Origin: Streptomyces roseolus
GTDB lineage: Bacteria > Actinomycetota > Actinomycetes > Streptomycetales > Streptomycetaceae
DNA length: 64,000 nt
Assembly: GCF_014649855.1 (NCBI RefSeq)
Contig: NZ_BMTV01000008.1
Coordinates: 221,754-285,753, forward strand
Direction: 5' to 3'
Below the pieces are notes generated by a model, which saw nothing but the letters and a program-made list of their open reading frames with translations, ran no database searches and had not been told where the DNA came from. Within the stretch, counting starts at the first letter, position 1, and each line of letters begins with the position of its first letter. A program made the translations under genes and the position numbers. This document shows, piece after piece, positions 49,999 to 59,151 of this stretch.

Positions 49999-51180
49999 CT
50001 AGGACTGGCCCTCCGCCTCGGCCAAGCGTCCGAGGATCAGCGCGATCCGCAGGGTGAAGGCGGAACGGACATCGGAGGGTGACCAGCCGGTGACGTCGGT
50101 CACACGTCGAAGCCGGTAGCGCACGGTGTTCGGGTGGACGAAGAGCATCCTCGCCGCGCCTTCGAGGCTACTGGCCTGCTCCAGGTAGACACTCAGGGTT
50201 TCCAGAAGCGCCGAGCCCGCTTCCTCCAGCGGTCTGTAGATCTCCTCCACCAGCTGTTCGCGCGCCGAAGGGTCCGAGGCGATCGCGCGCTCCGGCAGGA
50301 GATCGTCCGCGAGCACCGGCCGCGGCGCGTCCTGCCACGCCGTGCACGCCTTGAGCCCCGCCGCGGCCGCCTGCGCGGACCGGGTCGCCGCCAGCAGGTC
50401 GGGCACCACGGGCCCGGCCACCACCGGCCCCGGCGCGTACGGCCCGAGCAGCGCCTTCGCCACGCCGAGCGGATTGTCGGAGCCGCCCGCGATCACCACG
50501 AGCCGGTTGCCGAGCACCCCCGTGAGGACCTGGAGCTTGGCGTGCCGGGCGGCCCGCCGGATCGCCTCCACCGTCAGCTCGCTGTCGCCGTCCGGGGCGG
50601 TGCCGAGCACCACGCACACGTGCTCCGGCGAGTTCCAGCCGAGCGCGGCGGCCCGGGACACGGCGCCCTCGTCGGCCTCCCCGGACAGCACCGCGTTCAC
50701 CACCAGCGACTCCAGGCGCGCGTCCCAGGCGCCCCGCGCCTCCGCCGCCTGCGCGTACACCTGCGCGGTCGCGAAGGCGATCTCCCGCGCGTACACGAGG
50801 AGCGCCTCGCGCAGCACCGACTCGTCGCCGGGCGCGGCGACGTCCTCGATCGCCACCTCCATGACCTCGATGGTCGTCCGCACCATCTCCACGGTCTGCC
50901 GCAGCGTGATCGCCCTGGTCAGCTCGCGCGGCGCCGTCCCGAAGACGTCGGTGGAGATCGCCTGCGGCGTCTCCGGGTGCCGGAACCACTCGGTGAACGC
51001 GGCGATGCCGGCCTGCGCGACCAGTCCGATCCACGAGCGGTTCTCGGGCGGCATCGCCCGGTACCACGGCAGCGTCTCGTCCATGCGGGCGATGGCGTTC
51101 GCGGCGAGCCGCCCCGAGGACTGTTCGAGGCGCTTCAGGGTCGCGGGATGCGGATGAGCGGCGTTCGTGGGTTCAGACAC
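49999..51180 (-). CDS. fasR: FasR, PucR-type activator of fatty-acid synthesis
   Basis: A 393-residue regulator. A conserved N-terminal RsbRD-like region (GRLAANAIARMDETLPWYRAMPPENRSW) is followed by a GGDEF-like middle domain. The PucR C-terminal HTH is ASSLEGAARMLFVHPNTVRYRLRRVTDVTG. Sequence and location immediately upstream of fabD match S. coelicolor FasR, which activates fabD-fabH-acpP-fabF. GTG 51180 starts VSEPTN; ATG 51198 adds six residues. The long frame upstream is antisense to pirin and is rejected. Confidence 0.93.
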   Translation of the reverse strand: MSEPTNAAHPHPATLKRLEQSSGRLAANAIARMDETLPWYRAMPPENRSWIGLVAQAGIAAFTEWFRHPETPQAISTDVFGTAPRELTRAITLRQTVEMVRTTIEVMEVAIEDVAAPGDESVLREALLVYAREIAFATAQVYAQAAEARGAWDARLESLVVNAVLSGEADEGAVSRAAALGWNSPEHVCVVLGTAPDGDSELTVEAIRRAARHAKLQVLTGVLGNRLVVIAGGSDNPLGVAKALLGPYAPGPVVAGPVVPDLLAATRSAQAAAAGLKACTAWQDAPRPVLADDLLPERAIASDPSAREQLVEEIYRPLEEAGSALLETLSVYLEQASSLEGAARMLFVHPNTVRYRLRRVTDVTGWSPSDVRSAFTLRIALILGRLAEAEGQS

Positions 51181-51261
51181 GGGACAAGACTGCCTCATCC
51201 GGGCACGGAGGTGCGGGGTCGGGGCGGTTTCGCCGCGGCGGGCCCCGCTACCGTACGGGGG

Positions 51262-51912
51262 ATGATCCGCATCCAGCGCGCGGCCGACCGCTACCCGGGC
51301 GGCGACCCCGGGGCCGGCGTCGAGACCCGGCACGCCTTCTCCTTCGGGGCCCACTACGACCCCGACAACCTCCGCTTCGGCCCCCTCCTCGCCGTCAACG
51401 AGGAGCGCCTCGCGCCCGGCGCGGGCTTCGACGAGCACCCCCACTCGCACACGGAGATCGTGACCTGGGTGGTCGAGGGCGAACTCACCCACCGCGACAG
51501 CACGGGACGCGAGACCCTGGTCCGCCCCGGCGACCTCCAGCACCTCTCCTCGGCGGCCGGCGTCCGCCACGTGGAGCGCAACGCGGGCGACGCCCCCCTG
51601 GTCTTCGTCCAGATGTGGCTGGCGCCCCTGGAGCCGGGCGGCTCACCCTCGTACGACCTGATCCGCGGCCTGGAAGGCCCGTACCCCGTCCCGGCGGCGG
51701 GGGCCGCGCTCCACGTCCACCGCCTGGCGGCCGGGGAGGAGACCGGCCTCCCGGCGGCCGGGACCCTCTACGTCCACGTGGTCCGGGGCACGGTCGCCCT
51801 GGCGGGCGAGGACCTGGCGCGCGGGGACGCGGCGCGCGTCACGGACGCGGCGGGGCTGACGCTCCGGGCGGCCTCCGACGCGGAGGCGCTGGTCTGGGCG
51901 TCGGACGCCTGA
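51262..51912 (+). CDS. Pirin-family bicupin protein
   Basis: A 216-residue pirin. The N-terminal cupin is GFDEHPHSHTEIVTWVVEGELTHRDS, with three His and one Glu as metal ligands, then GDLQHLSSAAGVRHVE. A weaker C-terminal cupin follows. Members include quercetinase-like dioxygenases and metal-dependent regulators. ATG 51262, divergent from fasR with 81 bp between. Function not assignable. Confidence 0.88.
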   Translation: MIRIQRAADRYPGGDPGAGVETRHAFSFGAHYDPDNLRFGPLLAVNEERLAPGAGFDEHPHSHTEIVTWVVEGELTHRDSTGRETLVRPGDLQHLSSAAGVRHVERNAGDAPLVFVQMWLAPLEPGGSPSYDLIRGLEGPYPVPAAGAALHVHRLAAGEETGLPAAGTLYVHVVRGTVALAGEDLARGDAARVTDAAGLTLRAASDAEALVWASDA

Positions 51913-51918
51913 GGCCCT

Positions 51919-53100
51919 TCAGCGCACCGCGCTCTTCGCCTTCCACTCCGGCCAGGACAGGTTCCACGCCCCGTACCCGTTCCCCTCCGCGACGACGCCC
52001 TTCGTGTCGCCGCCGCGGATCTCGAACGGGTCCCCGACGTTCACGCTCGCGTAGAAGGACTTCGCGTCGGCGGTGCTCATGCCGATGCAGCCGGAGCTGC
52101 GGTTGGCGACCCCGAAGTTGCCCGCGTTCCACGGCGCCGCGTGCGCGTACATCCCCGACCACGTCAGCCGCATCGAGTAGTCGACCATCTTGTCGTACGC
52201 GTCGCCGAGGCCGACCGTCTCGGAGTTCATCCGGATCGTCCCCTCCTTGGCCATGAGCACGGCCGTCCCCCGCCACGACCGCTTGTCGCCGCCCGGTGTC
52301 CCGCCCGAGACGGGAATGGTCCGCACCGTCCGGCCGTCTTTGACCAGCGACAGCCGCTTCGCGTCCAGGTCGACCTTCACCACCTGCGACGCGCCGATCG
52401 TGAACCCGGTCCGGTAGTCGCGGACGAACCAGCCGTCGCCGGAGTCCGTCCCGTTCAGGTCCGCCTCCAGCGTGACCTTCGTCCCCGGCTTCCAGTACTC
52501 CCGGGGCCGCCAGTCGGCCCGGTCGCGCCCGGAGTAGTCGGTGACCCAACCCCATGATCCCTCGGTGCCGTTGGACGTCGTCACCTTCAACTGCCGCTCC
52601 ACGTCCGCCTTCCGCCTCACCGGCCGGTCGAAGACGATCGACAGCGGCTGCCCGATGCCGACGGTCGTGTTCTTCCCGGGCGCCAGCGTCAGCTTGTTGA
52701 CCCGGTCGGCCTTCTCCGTGGTGAAGTCCGACCGCGTCGTCGTCTCCTTCCCGCCCGTGCCCCGCGAGACGACCTCCACGGTGTACGCGGCCCCCGGCAC
52801 CGCCTTGCGGTCCGAGGTCCAGCGGGCCCCGCCCGCCGCGGACTTCCCGGCGAGCCGCCCGCCGTCCGCGTCCGTGACCGTCACCGACGTGATCGTCCCG
52901 CCGGCCGCCGTCACGGTCACCTGCTTCCCGGCCTCCGGCTTCGCCACGGTCACCCGCGCGGGCGCCCCGTCCCGCGCGGCCCCGCCCGACGGGGCGGCGG
53001 AGGAGCCGGGGCCGCTCGCCGCCTGGGCGGTGCAGGCGGTGAGGGAGACGGCGAGGGCCACGGCGGCGAGGGCGGGCCGGGACGTGCGTATCGGCGGCAC
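51919..53100 (-). CDS. Lipoprotein L,D-transpeptidase (Ldt)
   Basis: A 393-residue lipoprotein. The lipobox is VSLTAC-T, then two Ig-like domains (about 48-235) as in LdtMt2-type enzymes. The YkuD catalytic domain has HAAPWNAGNFGVANRSSGC338IGMS. It forms 3-3 peptidoglycan cross-links outside the membrane. GTG 53100 follows GGAGG at 8 nt. It is divergent from FemX-MurJ across 213 bp that I see only as promoter sequence, making a cell-wall gene group. Confidence 0.93.
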   Translation of the reverse strand: MPPIRTSRPALAAVALAVSLTACTAQAASGPGSSAAPSGGAARDGAPARVTVAKPEAGKQVTVTAAGGTITSVTVTDADGGRLAGKSAAGGARWTSDRKAVPGAAYTVEVVSRGTGGKETTTRSDFTTEKADRVNKLTLAPGKNTTVGIGQPLSIVFDRPVRRKADVERQLKVTTSNGTEGSWGWVTDYSGRDRADWRPREYWKPGTKVTLEADLNGTDSGDGWFVRDYRTGFTIGASQVVKVDLDAKRLSLVKDGRTVRTIPVSGGTPGGDKRSWRGTAVLMAKEGTIRMNSETVGLGDAYDKMVDYSMRLTWSGMYAHAAPWNAGNFGVANRSSGCIGMSTADAKSFYASVNVGDPFEIRGGDTKGVVAEGNGYGAWNLSWPEWKAKSAVR

Positions 53101-53313
53101 GGAGGACCTCCGGAAGAGGAGAGAAAAGAGTGGGATGCCCGGACTCTAGGCGGCCCGGGAGCCCCTCGGCCCCGCCCGGGGCCCATGTGACGGGCGCTGG
53201 TGGAAAACGGTCATCGTCCCGTCACACACGCCGCGCGGACCCGTCTCATCCGGCTGTGAGCCTGCTGTGCGCCGCGCCACCGAGGGGGCGGCCGAACCAA
53301 GGAGGCTCCCGTT

Positions 53314-54513
53314 GTGTCAGCGCTGCTCGTGACGCCCGCACCCGTGAAGCGCAGCCCCGCCGCCGCGCCCGCCGGCCCGCTCCGGCTCGGCCCCGTCTCC
53401 CCGGAGGTGTACCGCGCCTTCCTCGCGGCCCGTTCCACGGGCGCGGACGGCCCCAGCTTCCTCCAACTCCCCGCCTGGGCCCAGGTGAAGGAGGGATGGA
53501 GCCACCAGCTCGTGGGCTGGGGGCCCGAGTCGGGCGGGCTCACCGGCGTCGCCCTCGTCCTGCTGCGGGCCTTCCCCGGCACCCGCAAGCACTTCGCCTA
53601 CCTCCCCGAGGGGCCGGTCGCCGACTGGGCCGATCCGGACCTCGACCGCTGGCTCGACCCGCTCCTCGCCCATCTGAAGGCCTCCGGCGCCTTCGCCGTA
53701 CGCATCGGACCCGGGCCCGCCCACCGCCGCTGGACCGCCGCCACCGTCAAGGCCGCCACCGGGCCCGGCCGCCGCCTCGGCGACGTCCTCGCCGACGAGG
53801 TCGACCCGCTCGGCACCGCCGTCGCCGAACGGCTCCGCGCCCGCGGCTGGAAGCGCTGCGGCGGCGACTCCGAGGACGGCGCCGACGCCCAGCCCCGCCA
53901 CGTCTTCCAGGTCCCGCTCACCGGCCGCACCCCCGACGACCTGTGGTCCGGGCTCAACCAGGAGTGGCGGCGCAACGTCCGCAAGGCCCGCAAGTCCGGC
54001 GTCGAGATCACCGTCGGCTCCGCCGCCGACCTGCCGGAGTTCCACCGGCTGCTGAAGATCACCGAGGAGCGCGACGGCTTCCGCCTCGGCCGCTCCCTCG
54101 CCTACTACGAGCGCCAGTACGCCGTCCTCAACGCCGAGCACGCGGGCCGGATGAAGCTCTACCTCGCCCGCCACGGGGGCGAGATCCTCGCCGCCCACAC
54201 CATGATCACCGTCGGCCGGCGGGTCTGGTACCAGACCGGCGCCTCCGCCGACCACCGCCGCGAGGTCCGCCCCTCCAACGCCCTCCAGTGGCGGATGCTG
54301 CTCGACGCCCACGCCCTCGGGGCCGACGTCTACGACCTGCGCGGGGTACCCTCCACCCTCGATCCGGACGACCGCGCCCACGGGCTGCTGCGCTGGAAGC
54401 TCGGCACCGGCGGACAGGTCGTCGAGACGCTGGGGGAGTGGGAGACACCGATGCACGGCACGACCAACCAGGCGCTGTACCGCGCCTTCCAGGCCTACCT
54501 GAACCGCCGATGA
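53314..54513 (+). CDS. femX: FemXAB-family aminoacyltransferase
   Basis: A 399-residue GNAT-fold peptidyltransferase. SFLQLPAWAQVKEGW is the family N-terminus, WSGLNQEWRRNVRKARKSGVEI is the Fem motif, and YQTGASADHRREVRPSNALQWRML lies in the second GNAT domain. It adds the glycine bridge residue to lipid II from aminoacyl-tRNA in Streptomyces. GTG 53314 follows AAGGAGG. It overlaps murJ by ATGA, coupling bridge formation to lipid II export. The substrate residue is inferred from the genus. Confidence 0.85.
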   Translation: MSALLVTPAPVKRSPAAAPAGPLRLGPVSPEVYRAFLAARSTGADGPSFLQLPAWAQVKEGWSHQLVGWGPESGGLTGVALVLLRAFPGTRKHFAYLPEGPVADWADPDLDRWLDPLLAHLKASGAFAVRIGPGPAHRRWTAATVKAATGPGRRLGDVLADEVDPLGTAVAERLRARGWKRCGGDSEDGADAQPRHVFQVPLTGRTPDDLWSGLNQEWRRNVRKARKSGVEITVGSAADLPEFHRLLKITEERDGFRLGRSLAYYERQYAVLNAEHAGRMKLYLARHGGEILAAHTMITVGRRVWYQTGASADHRREVRPSNALQWRMLLDAHALGADVYDLRGVPSTLDPDDRAHGLLRWKLGTGGQVVETLGEWETPMHGTTNQALYRAFQAYLNRR

Positions 54514-56129
54514 GCGCCGGCACCACCCTCGCCCGGCCCGCGCCGTCCCGGCGCAAGCCCGCGTCCGCGCTGCGCAGCGGCGCCTTCATGGCGGCCGGCT
54601 CGCTCGTCTCCCGCGCCACCGGCTTCGTCCGCGCCGCCGTCGTCGCCGCCGCGCTCGGCGCGGGCGCGGTCGCCGACGGCTACGCGGTGGGCAACTCCGT
54701 CCCCACCATCGTCTACACGCTGCTCCTCGGCGGCGCCCTCAACGCCGTCTTCGTGCCCGAGCTGGTCAAGGCCGCCAAGGAGCACGAGGACGGCGGCGTC
54801 GCCTACACCGACCGGCTCCTCACCCTCTGCGGCCTCGCCCTCGCCGTCCTCACCGCGGGCGCCGTCCTCGCCGCGCCCGCGCTCGTCGACGGGTACACCG
54901 ACTACTCCGGCGGCCAGCGGGACCTGACGATCGCCTTCACGCGCGCGTGCCTCCCGCAGATCCTCTTCCTCGGCCTCTTCACCCTTCTCGGGCAGGTCCT
55001 CAACGCCCGCGGCCGCTTCGGCGCCATGATGTGGACCCCGGTCCTCAACAACGTCGTGGTCGTCGCCGTCTTCGGCCTCTTCCTCGCCGTCAGCGACGGC
55101 GGCGAGCTCACCTCCGGCGAGACCGCGCTCCTCGGCTGGGGCACCACCGCCGGCATCGCCGTCCAGGCCCTCGCCCTGCTGCCCTCGCTGCGCGCCGCCC
55201 GCTTCCGCTTCCGGCCCCGCTTCGACTGGCGCGGCAGCGGCCTCACCGCCCCGCTGCGCGCCGCCGGCTGGCTCGTCCTGCTCGTCCTCACCAACCAGGC
55301 CGCGTACTGGGTCACCACCTGGGTCGCCACCTCCGCGGGCACGGACACGGCCGGAGGCGCGGGCCTCGCCGGGTACAACAACGCCTACCTGCTGTGGGCC
55401 GTCCCGCACGGCATCGTCACCGTCTCCCTGGTGACCGCCCTCATGCCCCGGATGAGCGGCGCCGCCGCCGACGGCGACCTCGCCGCCGTCCGCCGCGACG
55501 TCTCCTACGCCCAGCGCACCACGGCCGCCGCCGTCGTCCCCGCCGCCTGCGCCCTCTTCGCCCTCGCCGGCCCGCTGATGTCGGTCGTCTTCGGGTACGG
55601 GGCGACCGACGCCGCCGACGTCCGCGCCATGGCCTGGACGCTGACCGCCCTCGCCCCTGGCCTGATCGCCCTCTCCGGGCAGTACGTGTGCACCCGCGCC
55701 TTCTACGCGCTCCGCGACACCCGCACCCCCTTCCTGCTCAACCTGGTGATCGCCGGGCTCAACGCGGCGCTCTCGCTCGCCGCGTACCACTGGCTGCCCG
55801 ACCGCTGGGCGGTCACCGGCATGGCCGCCGGCTACTCGCTCGCCCTCTGGGCGGGCTGGGCGCTCACCGCGTACGTCCTCCGGCGCCGGCTGCCCGCGGC
55901 CGACGACGGCGGCACCGGCCTCGGCCGGCTGCTGGTCGCCGCCGTCCCCGCCACCGGCTACGGCCTCCTCGCCGCCGACGGAACCGCCTCGGCGGGCGCC
56001 GTCGTCTCCGGTCTCGCGGGCGCGGCCGCCGTCCTCGGCTCCTTCGTCCTGCTCGCCGGGCCGCTGCGCCTCACCGAGGTCTCCGCCCTGCTCACGACCG
56101 CCGCCGGCCGGCTCACCCGCCGGTCCTGA
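54510..56129 (+). CDS. murJ: MurJ/MviN-family lipid II flippase
   Basis: A 539-residue MOP-superfamily membrane protein with 14 hydrophobic segments. It opens GSLVSRATGFVRAAVVAAALGAGAVADGYAVGNSVPTIVYTLLLGGALNAVFVPEL, with the conserved arginines and NxVP of MurJ. LLWAVPHGIVTVSLVTALMPRMS follows. It flips lipid-linked peptidoglycan precursor to the outer face. Unlike the mycobacterial protein it has no kinase-like tail. Streptomyces often carry several MurJ-like copies, so it may be a paralogue. Confidence 0.85.
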   Translation: MSAGTTLARPAPSRRKPASALRSGAFMAAGSLVSRATGFVRAAVVAAALGAGAVADGYAVGNSVPTIVYTLLLGGALNAVFVPELVKAAKEHEDGGVAYTDRLLTLCGLALAVLTAGAVLAAPALVDGYTDYSGGQRDLTIAFTRACLPQILFLGLFTLLGQVLNARGRFGAMMWTPVLNNVVVVAVFGLFLAVSDGGELTSGETALLGWGTTAGIAVQALALLPSLRAARFRFRPRFDWRGSGLTAPLRAAGWLVLLVLTNQAAYWVTTWVATSAGTDTAGGAGLAGYNNAYLLWAVPHGIVTVSLVTALMPRMSGAAADGDLAAVRRDVSYAQRTTAAAVVPAACALFALAGPLMSVVFGYGATDAADVRAMAWTLTALAPGLIALSGQYVCTRAFYALRDTRTPFLLNLVIAGLNAALSLAAYHWLPDRWAVTGMAAGYSLALWAGWALTAYVLRRRLPAADDGGTGLGRLLVAAVPATGYGLLAADGTASAGAVVSGLAGAAAVLGSFVLLAGPLRLTEVSALLTTAAGRLTRRS

Positions 56130-56186
56130 CCCCCGTGGGGCCGCCCTCCCGCGGGGGGCCACCACCGACCTTGGGATACTCCACGA

Positions 56187-56870
56187 ATGCCTCGCGTGCT
56201 CCTCATCGAAGACGACCCCTCGGTCCGCGAAGGCGTCGAGCTCGGACTCCGGCGCCGCGGGCACGAGGTGCGCACCGCCGCCACCGGGGAGGCCGGGCTC
56301 GCCGCCCTCGGCGAGTTCCGCCCCGACCTGCTGCTGCTCGACCTGATGCTGCCCGGCATGAACGGCGTCCAGGTCTGCCGCCGGGTCCGCGAGGACAGCC
56401 AGCTCCCGATCATCATGCTGACCGCCCGGGGCGACGACTTCGACGTCGTCGTCGGCCTGGAGGCGGGCGCCGACGACTACATCGTCAAGCCGGCCCGCAC
56501 CGAGGTCATCGAGGCCCGCATCCGGGCCGTCCTGCGCCGCATCGAGGAGCCCGGCGGCAGCCGTCCCGCCGTCGAGCACCACGGCGCCCTCTCCGTCGAC
56601 CGGGCCGGCCTCACCGTCGCCAAGAACGGCGAGCGCCTCGCCCTCGCCCCCTCCGAGCTGAAGCTCCTGCTCCACCTCACCGCCGCCCCCGAGCAGGTCT
56701 TCAGCCGCCAGCAGCTCCTGGAGCACGTGTGGGAGCACAACTACCACGGCGACGCCCGCCTGGTGGACGCCTGCGTGCGCCGCCTCCGCGCCAAGATCGA
56801 GGACACCCCGGGAGACCCCCGCTACATCCAGACCCTGCGCGGCTTCGGCTACCGCTTCGGACCGCTGTGA
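56187..56870 (+). CDS. OmpR/PhoB-family response regulator
   Basis: A 227-residue regulator. The receiver has E8/D9/D10, phospho-acceptor D52 in LLLLDLMLPGMNG, and lysine in DYIVKPA. The C-terminal winged helix has RLVDACVRRLRAKIEDTPGDPRYIQTLRGFGYRFG. ATG 56187 is 57 bp after murJ. Coupled by GTGA to its kinase. Adjacent wall genes suggest an envelope-stress or cell-wall regulon (inferred). Confidence 0.95.
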   Translation: MPRVLLIEDDPSVREGVELGLRRRGHEVRTAATGEAGLAALGEFRPDLLLLDLMLPGMNGVQVCRRVREDSQLPIIMLTARGDDFDVVVGLEAGADDYIVKPARTEVIEARIRAVLRRIEEPGGSRPAVEHHGALSVDRAGLTVAKNGERLALAPSELKLLLHLTAAPEQVFSRQQLLEHVWEHNYHGDARLVDACVRRLRAKIEDTPGDPRYIQTLRGFGYRFGPL

Positions 56871-58516
56871 AGACCTGCGTACCCGGCGAGGAGCCGGGCG
56901 CGGAGCACGAGGCCGGTCCGTCGGCCCACGCCCCCGGTCCGTCGGCCCGCACCCCCGGTCCGTCGGCCCACGCCCCCGCCGCCGGGCCCGGGTACGGCAC
57001 CGCCCCGGAGAACGGCGCCGGGGAGACCCGCCCCCGGCAGGAGGACGCCCCGGCGCGGAGCCGCCGGGGCCGGACGCGGGGGCGCGGGCCCCGGCCGTTC
57101 GGGCTGCGGACGCGACTGGTGTTCGCGTTCCTGCTCGTCGCGGCCGTCGGCTGCGGCACCACCGCCGCGCTCACCTACCGGGCCGCCCGCAGCGCCATCC
57201 TGGAGCAGACGCAGAACACCGCCGTCTCCGCCTTCCGCCAGCAGGTCGAGGACCTCAACATCAGCCTTCCCCTCGACGAGGGCTCCCTCCGCGACCGGCT
57301 CCTGCACATCGCCCGGCAGGGCAAACCGCGCCCCTGGCGGGTCTACGCCGAGTACGGCACCCTCCGCGTCTCCTCCACCGACCGCCCCACCTCCTCCGTC
57401 CTCACCCCGGAGCTGCGGGCCCGCGTCCACGCGCGCGAGACGACCCCGCACACCGGCTTCCAGCGCGTGGTCACCAACGGCACCCCCTATCTGACGATCG
57501 CCGTCCCCGCCGTCTTCCTCACCCAGGTCGGCGGCGAGCCGCAGCCCACCGGCCTCGTCCTGTACGCCGTGATGGAACTGCGGGAGGACGAGGCCAACAT
57601 CGAGGCCCTGGTCACCGCCGCCCGCGACGGCGCCCTGCCCGCCCTCGCCATCGCCCTGATCCCGGCCCTGATCGCCGCCCGCGGCGTGCTGCGCCCGGTC
57701 CGCGAACTCCGCCACGCCGCCGCCAGCATGGGCCGCGGCCGGCTCGACACCCGCATCCACGCCAAGGGCAGCGACGAACTCGCCGACCTGGCGCGGACCT
57801 TCAACGAGTCCGCCGCCGAACTGGAGCGCTCCGTCACCGAACTGCGCCGCGCCGAGGCCCGCGCCCGCCGCTTCGCCTCCGACGTCTCGCACGAACTGCG
57901 CACCCCGCTCGCCGGGATGCTCGCCGTCACCGAGGTCCTCGACGAGGACGCGGGCAGCCTCGACAGCGACACGGCCCGCGCCGTCCGGCTGATCAGCGCC
58001 GAGACCGTCAAGCTCGCCGTGCTCGTCGAGGACCTGATGGAGATCTCCCGCTTCGACGCCCGCGCCGCCGAGCTCCACACCGACGAGGTCGACGTCGCCG
58101 ACTGCGTCCGCAAGACCCTGAGCGGTCGGCACTGGACGGACCCCGAGCAGGTCCACGCGGTCCTCGGCGAGGGCATCAGGGCCCGGCTCGACCCCCGCCG
58201 CTTCGACGTCGTCGTCGCCAACCTCGTCGGGAACGCGCTGCGGCACGGCCGCGCGCCCGTCACCGTCCGGGTGCACGCCGACGGCGGGTCCACGCTCGTC
58301 GTCCAGGTCTCCGACCGGGGACCCGGCATCCACCCGGACGTCCTGCCGCACGTCTTCGAGCGCTTCTACAAGGCCGACCCGGCCCGCGCCCGCTCGGCCG
58401 GCAGCGGCCTCGGCCTGGCGATCACCGAGGAGAACGTCCGGCTGCACGGCGGCACCGTCGAGGCCGGCAACCACCCGGCGGGCGGCGCGGTGTTCACGGT
58501 GAGGATCCCGCTGTGA
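56867..58516 (+). CDS. Sensor histidine kinase (EnvZ-type)
   Basis: A 549-residue kinase. The N-terminal 70-residue cytoplasmic tail includes three 7-residue repeats (PSAHAPG). TM1 is about 85-107 (LVFAFLLVAAVGCGTTAA) and the extracytoplasmic sensor about 108-250. TM2 and HAMP follow (to about 325). The H-box has H342 in ASDVSHELRTPLAGM, the N-box is VVANLVGNALRHG, and the G-boxes are SDRGPGI and GSGLGLAI. GTG 56867 overlaps the regulator stop. Its stop overlaps the lipoprotein GTG, so all three are coupled and the lipoprotein may tune its sensing. Confidence 0.93.
   Translation: MKTCVPGEEPGAEHEAGPSAHAPGPSARTPGPSAHAPAAGPGYGTAPENGAGETRPRQEDAPARSRRGRTRGRGPRPFGLRTRLVFAFLLVAAVGCGTTAALTYRAARSAILEQTQNTAVSAFRQQVEDLNISLPLDEGSLRDRLLHIARQGKPRPWRVYAEYGTLRVSSTDRPTSSVLTPELRARVHARETTPHTGFQRVVTNGTPYLTIAVPAVFLTQVGGEPQPTGLVLYAVMELREDEANIEALVTAARDGALPALAIALIPALIAARGVLRPVRELRHAAASMGRGRLDTRIHAKGSDELADLARTFNESAAELERSVTELRRAEARARRFASDVSHELRTPLAGMLAVTEVLDEDAGSLDSDTARAVRLISAETVKLAVLVEDLMEISRFDARAAELHTDEVDVADCVRKTLSGRHWTDPEQVHAVLGEGIRARLDPRRFDVVVANLVGNALRHGRAPVTVRVHADGGSTLVVQVSDRGPGIHPDVLPHVFERFYKADPARARSAGSGLGLAITEENVRLHGGTVEAGNHPAGGAVFTVRIPL
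56915..56977 (+). repeat. 3 x 21-bp in-frame tandem repeat
   Basis: Three direct copies of the 21-bp unit starting GGTCCGTCGGCC, encoding G-P-S-A-H/R-A/T-P in the kinase N-terminal tail. A low-complexity expansion likely to vary between strains. Confidence 0.85.
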
Positions 58517-59130
58517 GGCGCCGGACGGCCCTGCGCGCGGCGCTGCTGGCCGCGCTGCCGCTCGCCGCCGGCTGCGGCATCCAGGGCAGCGACGTCGTGG
58601 AGGCGGGCGGCGCGCCGACCGTCGTCGTCCAGCCGATCCCCGAGAGCCGGATGCTGCTCTACTTCCTCGGCCCCCACGGGGAGCCGATGCCGGTCTCCCG
58701 GGACACCGACACCACCTACTTCCCCCTCCCCGAGCGGACCCGGCCGGAGGGCGGCCCGGGCGAGGCCGACGCGGCCTCCGCCGGGGTCGGCCCCGGTTTC
58801 GAGTCCGGTGAGGAGCCCCCGTACGGCTCCTCGCCCGCCACCGTGAAGGTGCTCGCCGCCCTGCTCGCCGGCCCCGGCGGCGCCGAGTTCCAGGCGGGCA
58901 TCACCACCGAGCTGCCCGAGAGCGGCGGGCCGATCCGCGTCGAGTCCGAACCCGCGGGCGGGATCCGGCTCCGCGCCCCCTTCGCGGCGCGGGAGCTGTC
59001 GCGGGGCGCGGTCGTCCAGCTGGTGTGCACGGCCGCCTACGCCGTGGACCGCTCCGGCACGGCCCCGGTGACCGTCGAGGGCCCGGACGGCGCCCTGCCG
59101 GCCACCACCTGTGAGGCCGCGGCCGGCTGA
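58513..59130 (+). CDS. Lipoprotein coupled to the two-component system
   Basis: A 205-residue lipoprotein with lipobox PLAAGC-G at about residues 16-21. The mature part contains SSPATVKVLAALLAGPGGAEFQAGITTELP and resembles GerMN-type lipoproteins of actinobacterial kinases (as in LpqB next to MtrAB), although the match is weak. GTG 58513 overlaps the kinase stop. I infer an accessory sensor or negative modulator of the kinase on the outer face. Confidence 0.72.
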   Translation: MRRRTALRAALLAALPLAAGCGIQGSDVVEAGGAPTVVVQPIPESRMLLYFLGPHGEPMPVSRDTDTTYFPLPERTRPEGGPGEADAASAGVGPGFESGEEPPYGSSPATVKVLAALLAGPGGAEFQAGITTELPESGGPIRVESEPAGGIRLRAPFAARELSRGAVVQLVCTAAYAVDRSGTAPVTVEGPDGALPATTCEAAAG

Positions 59131-59151
59131 GGCCGGGGCGGGGGCGCCGGG

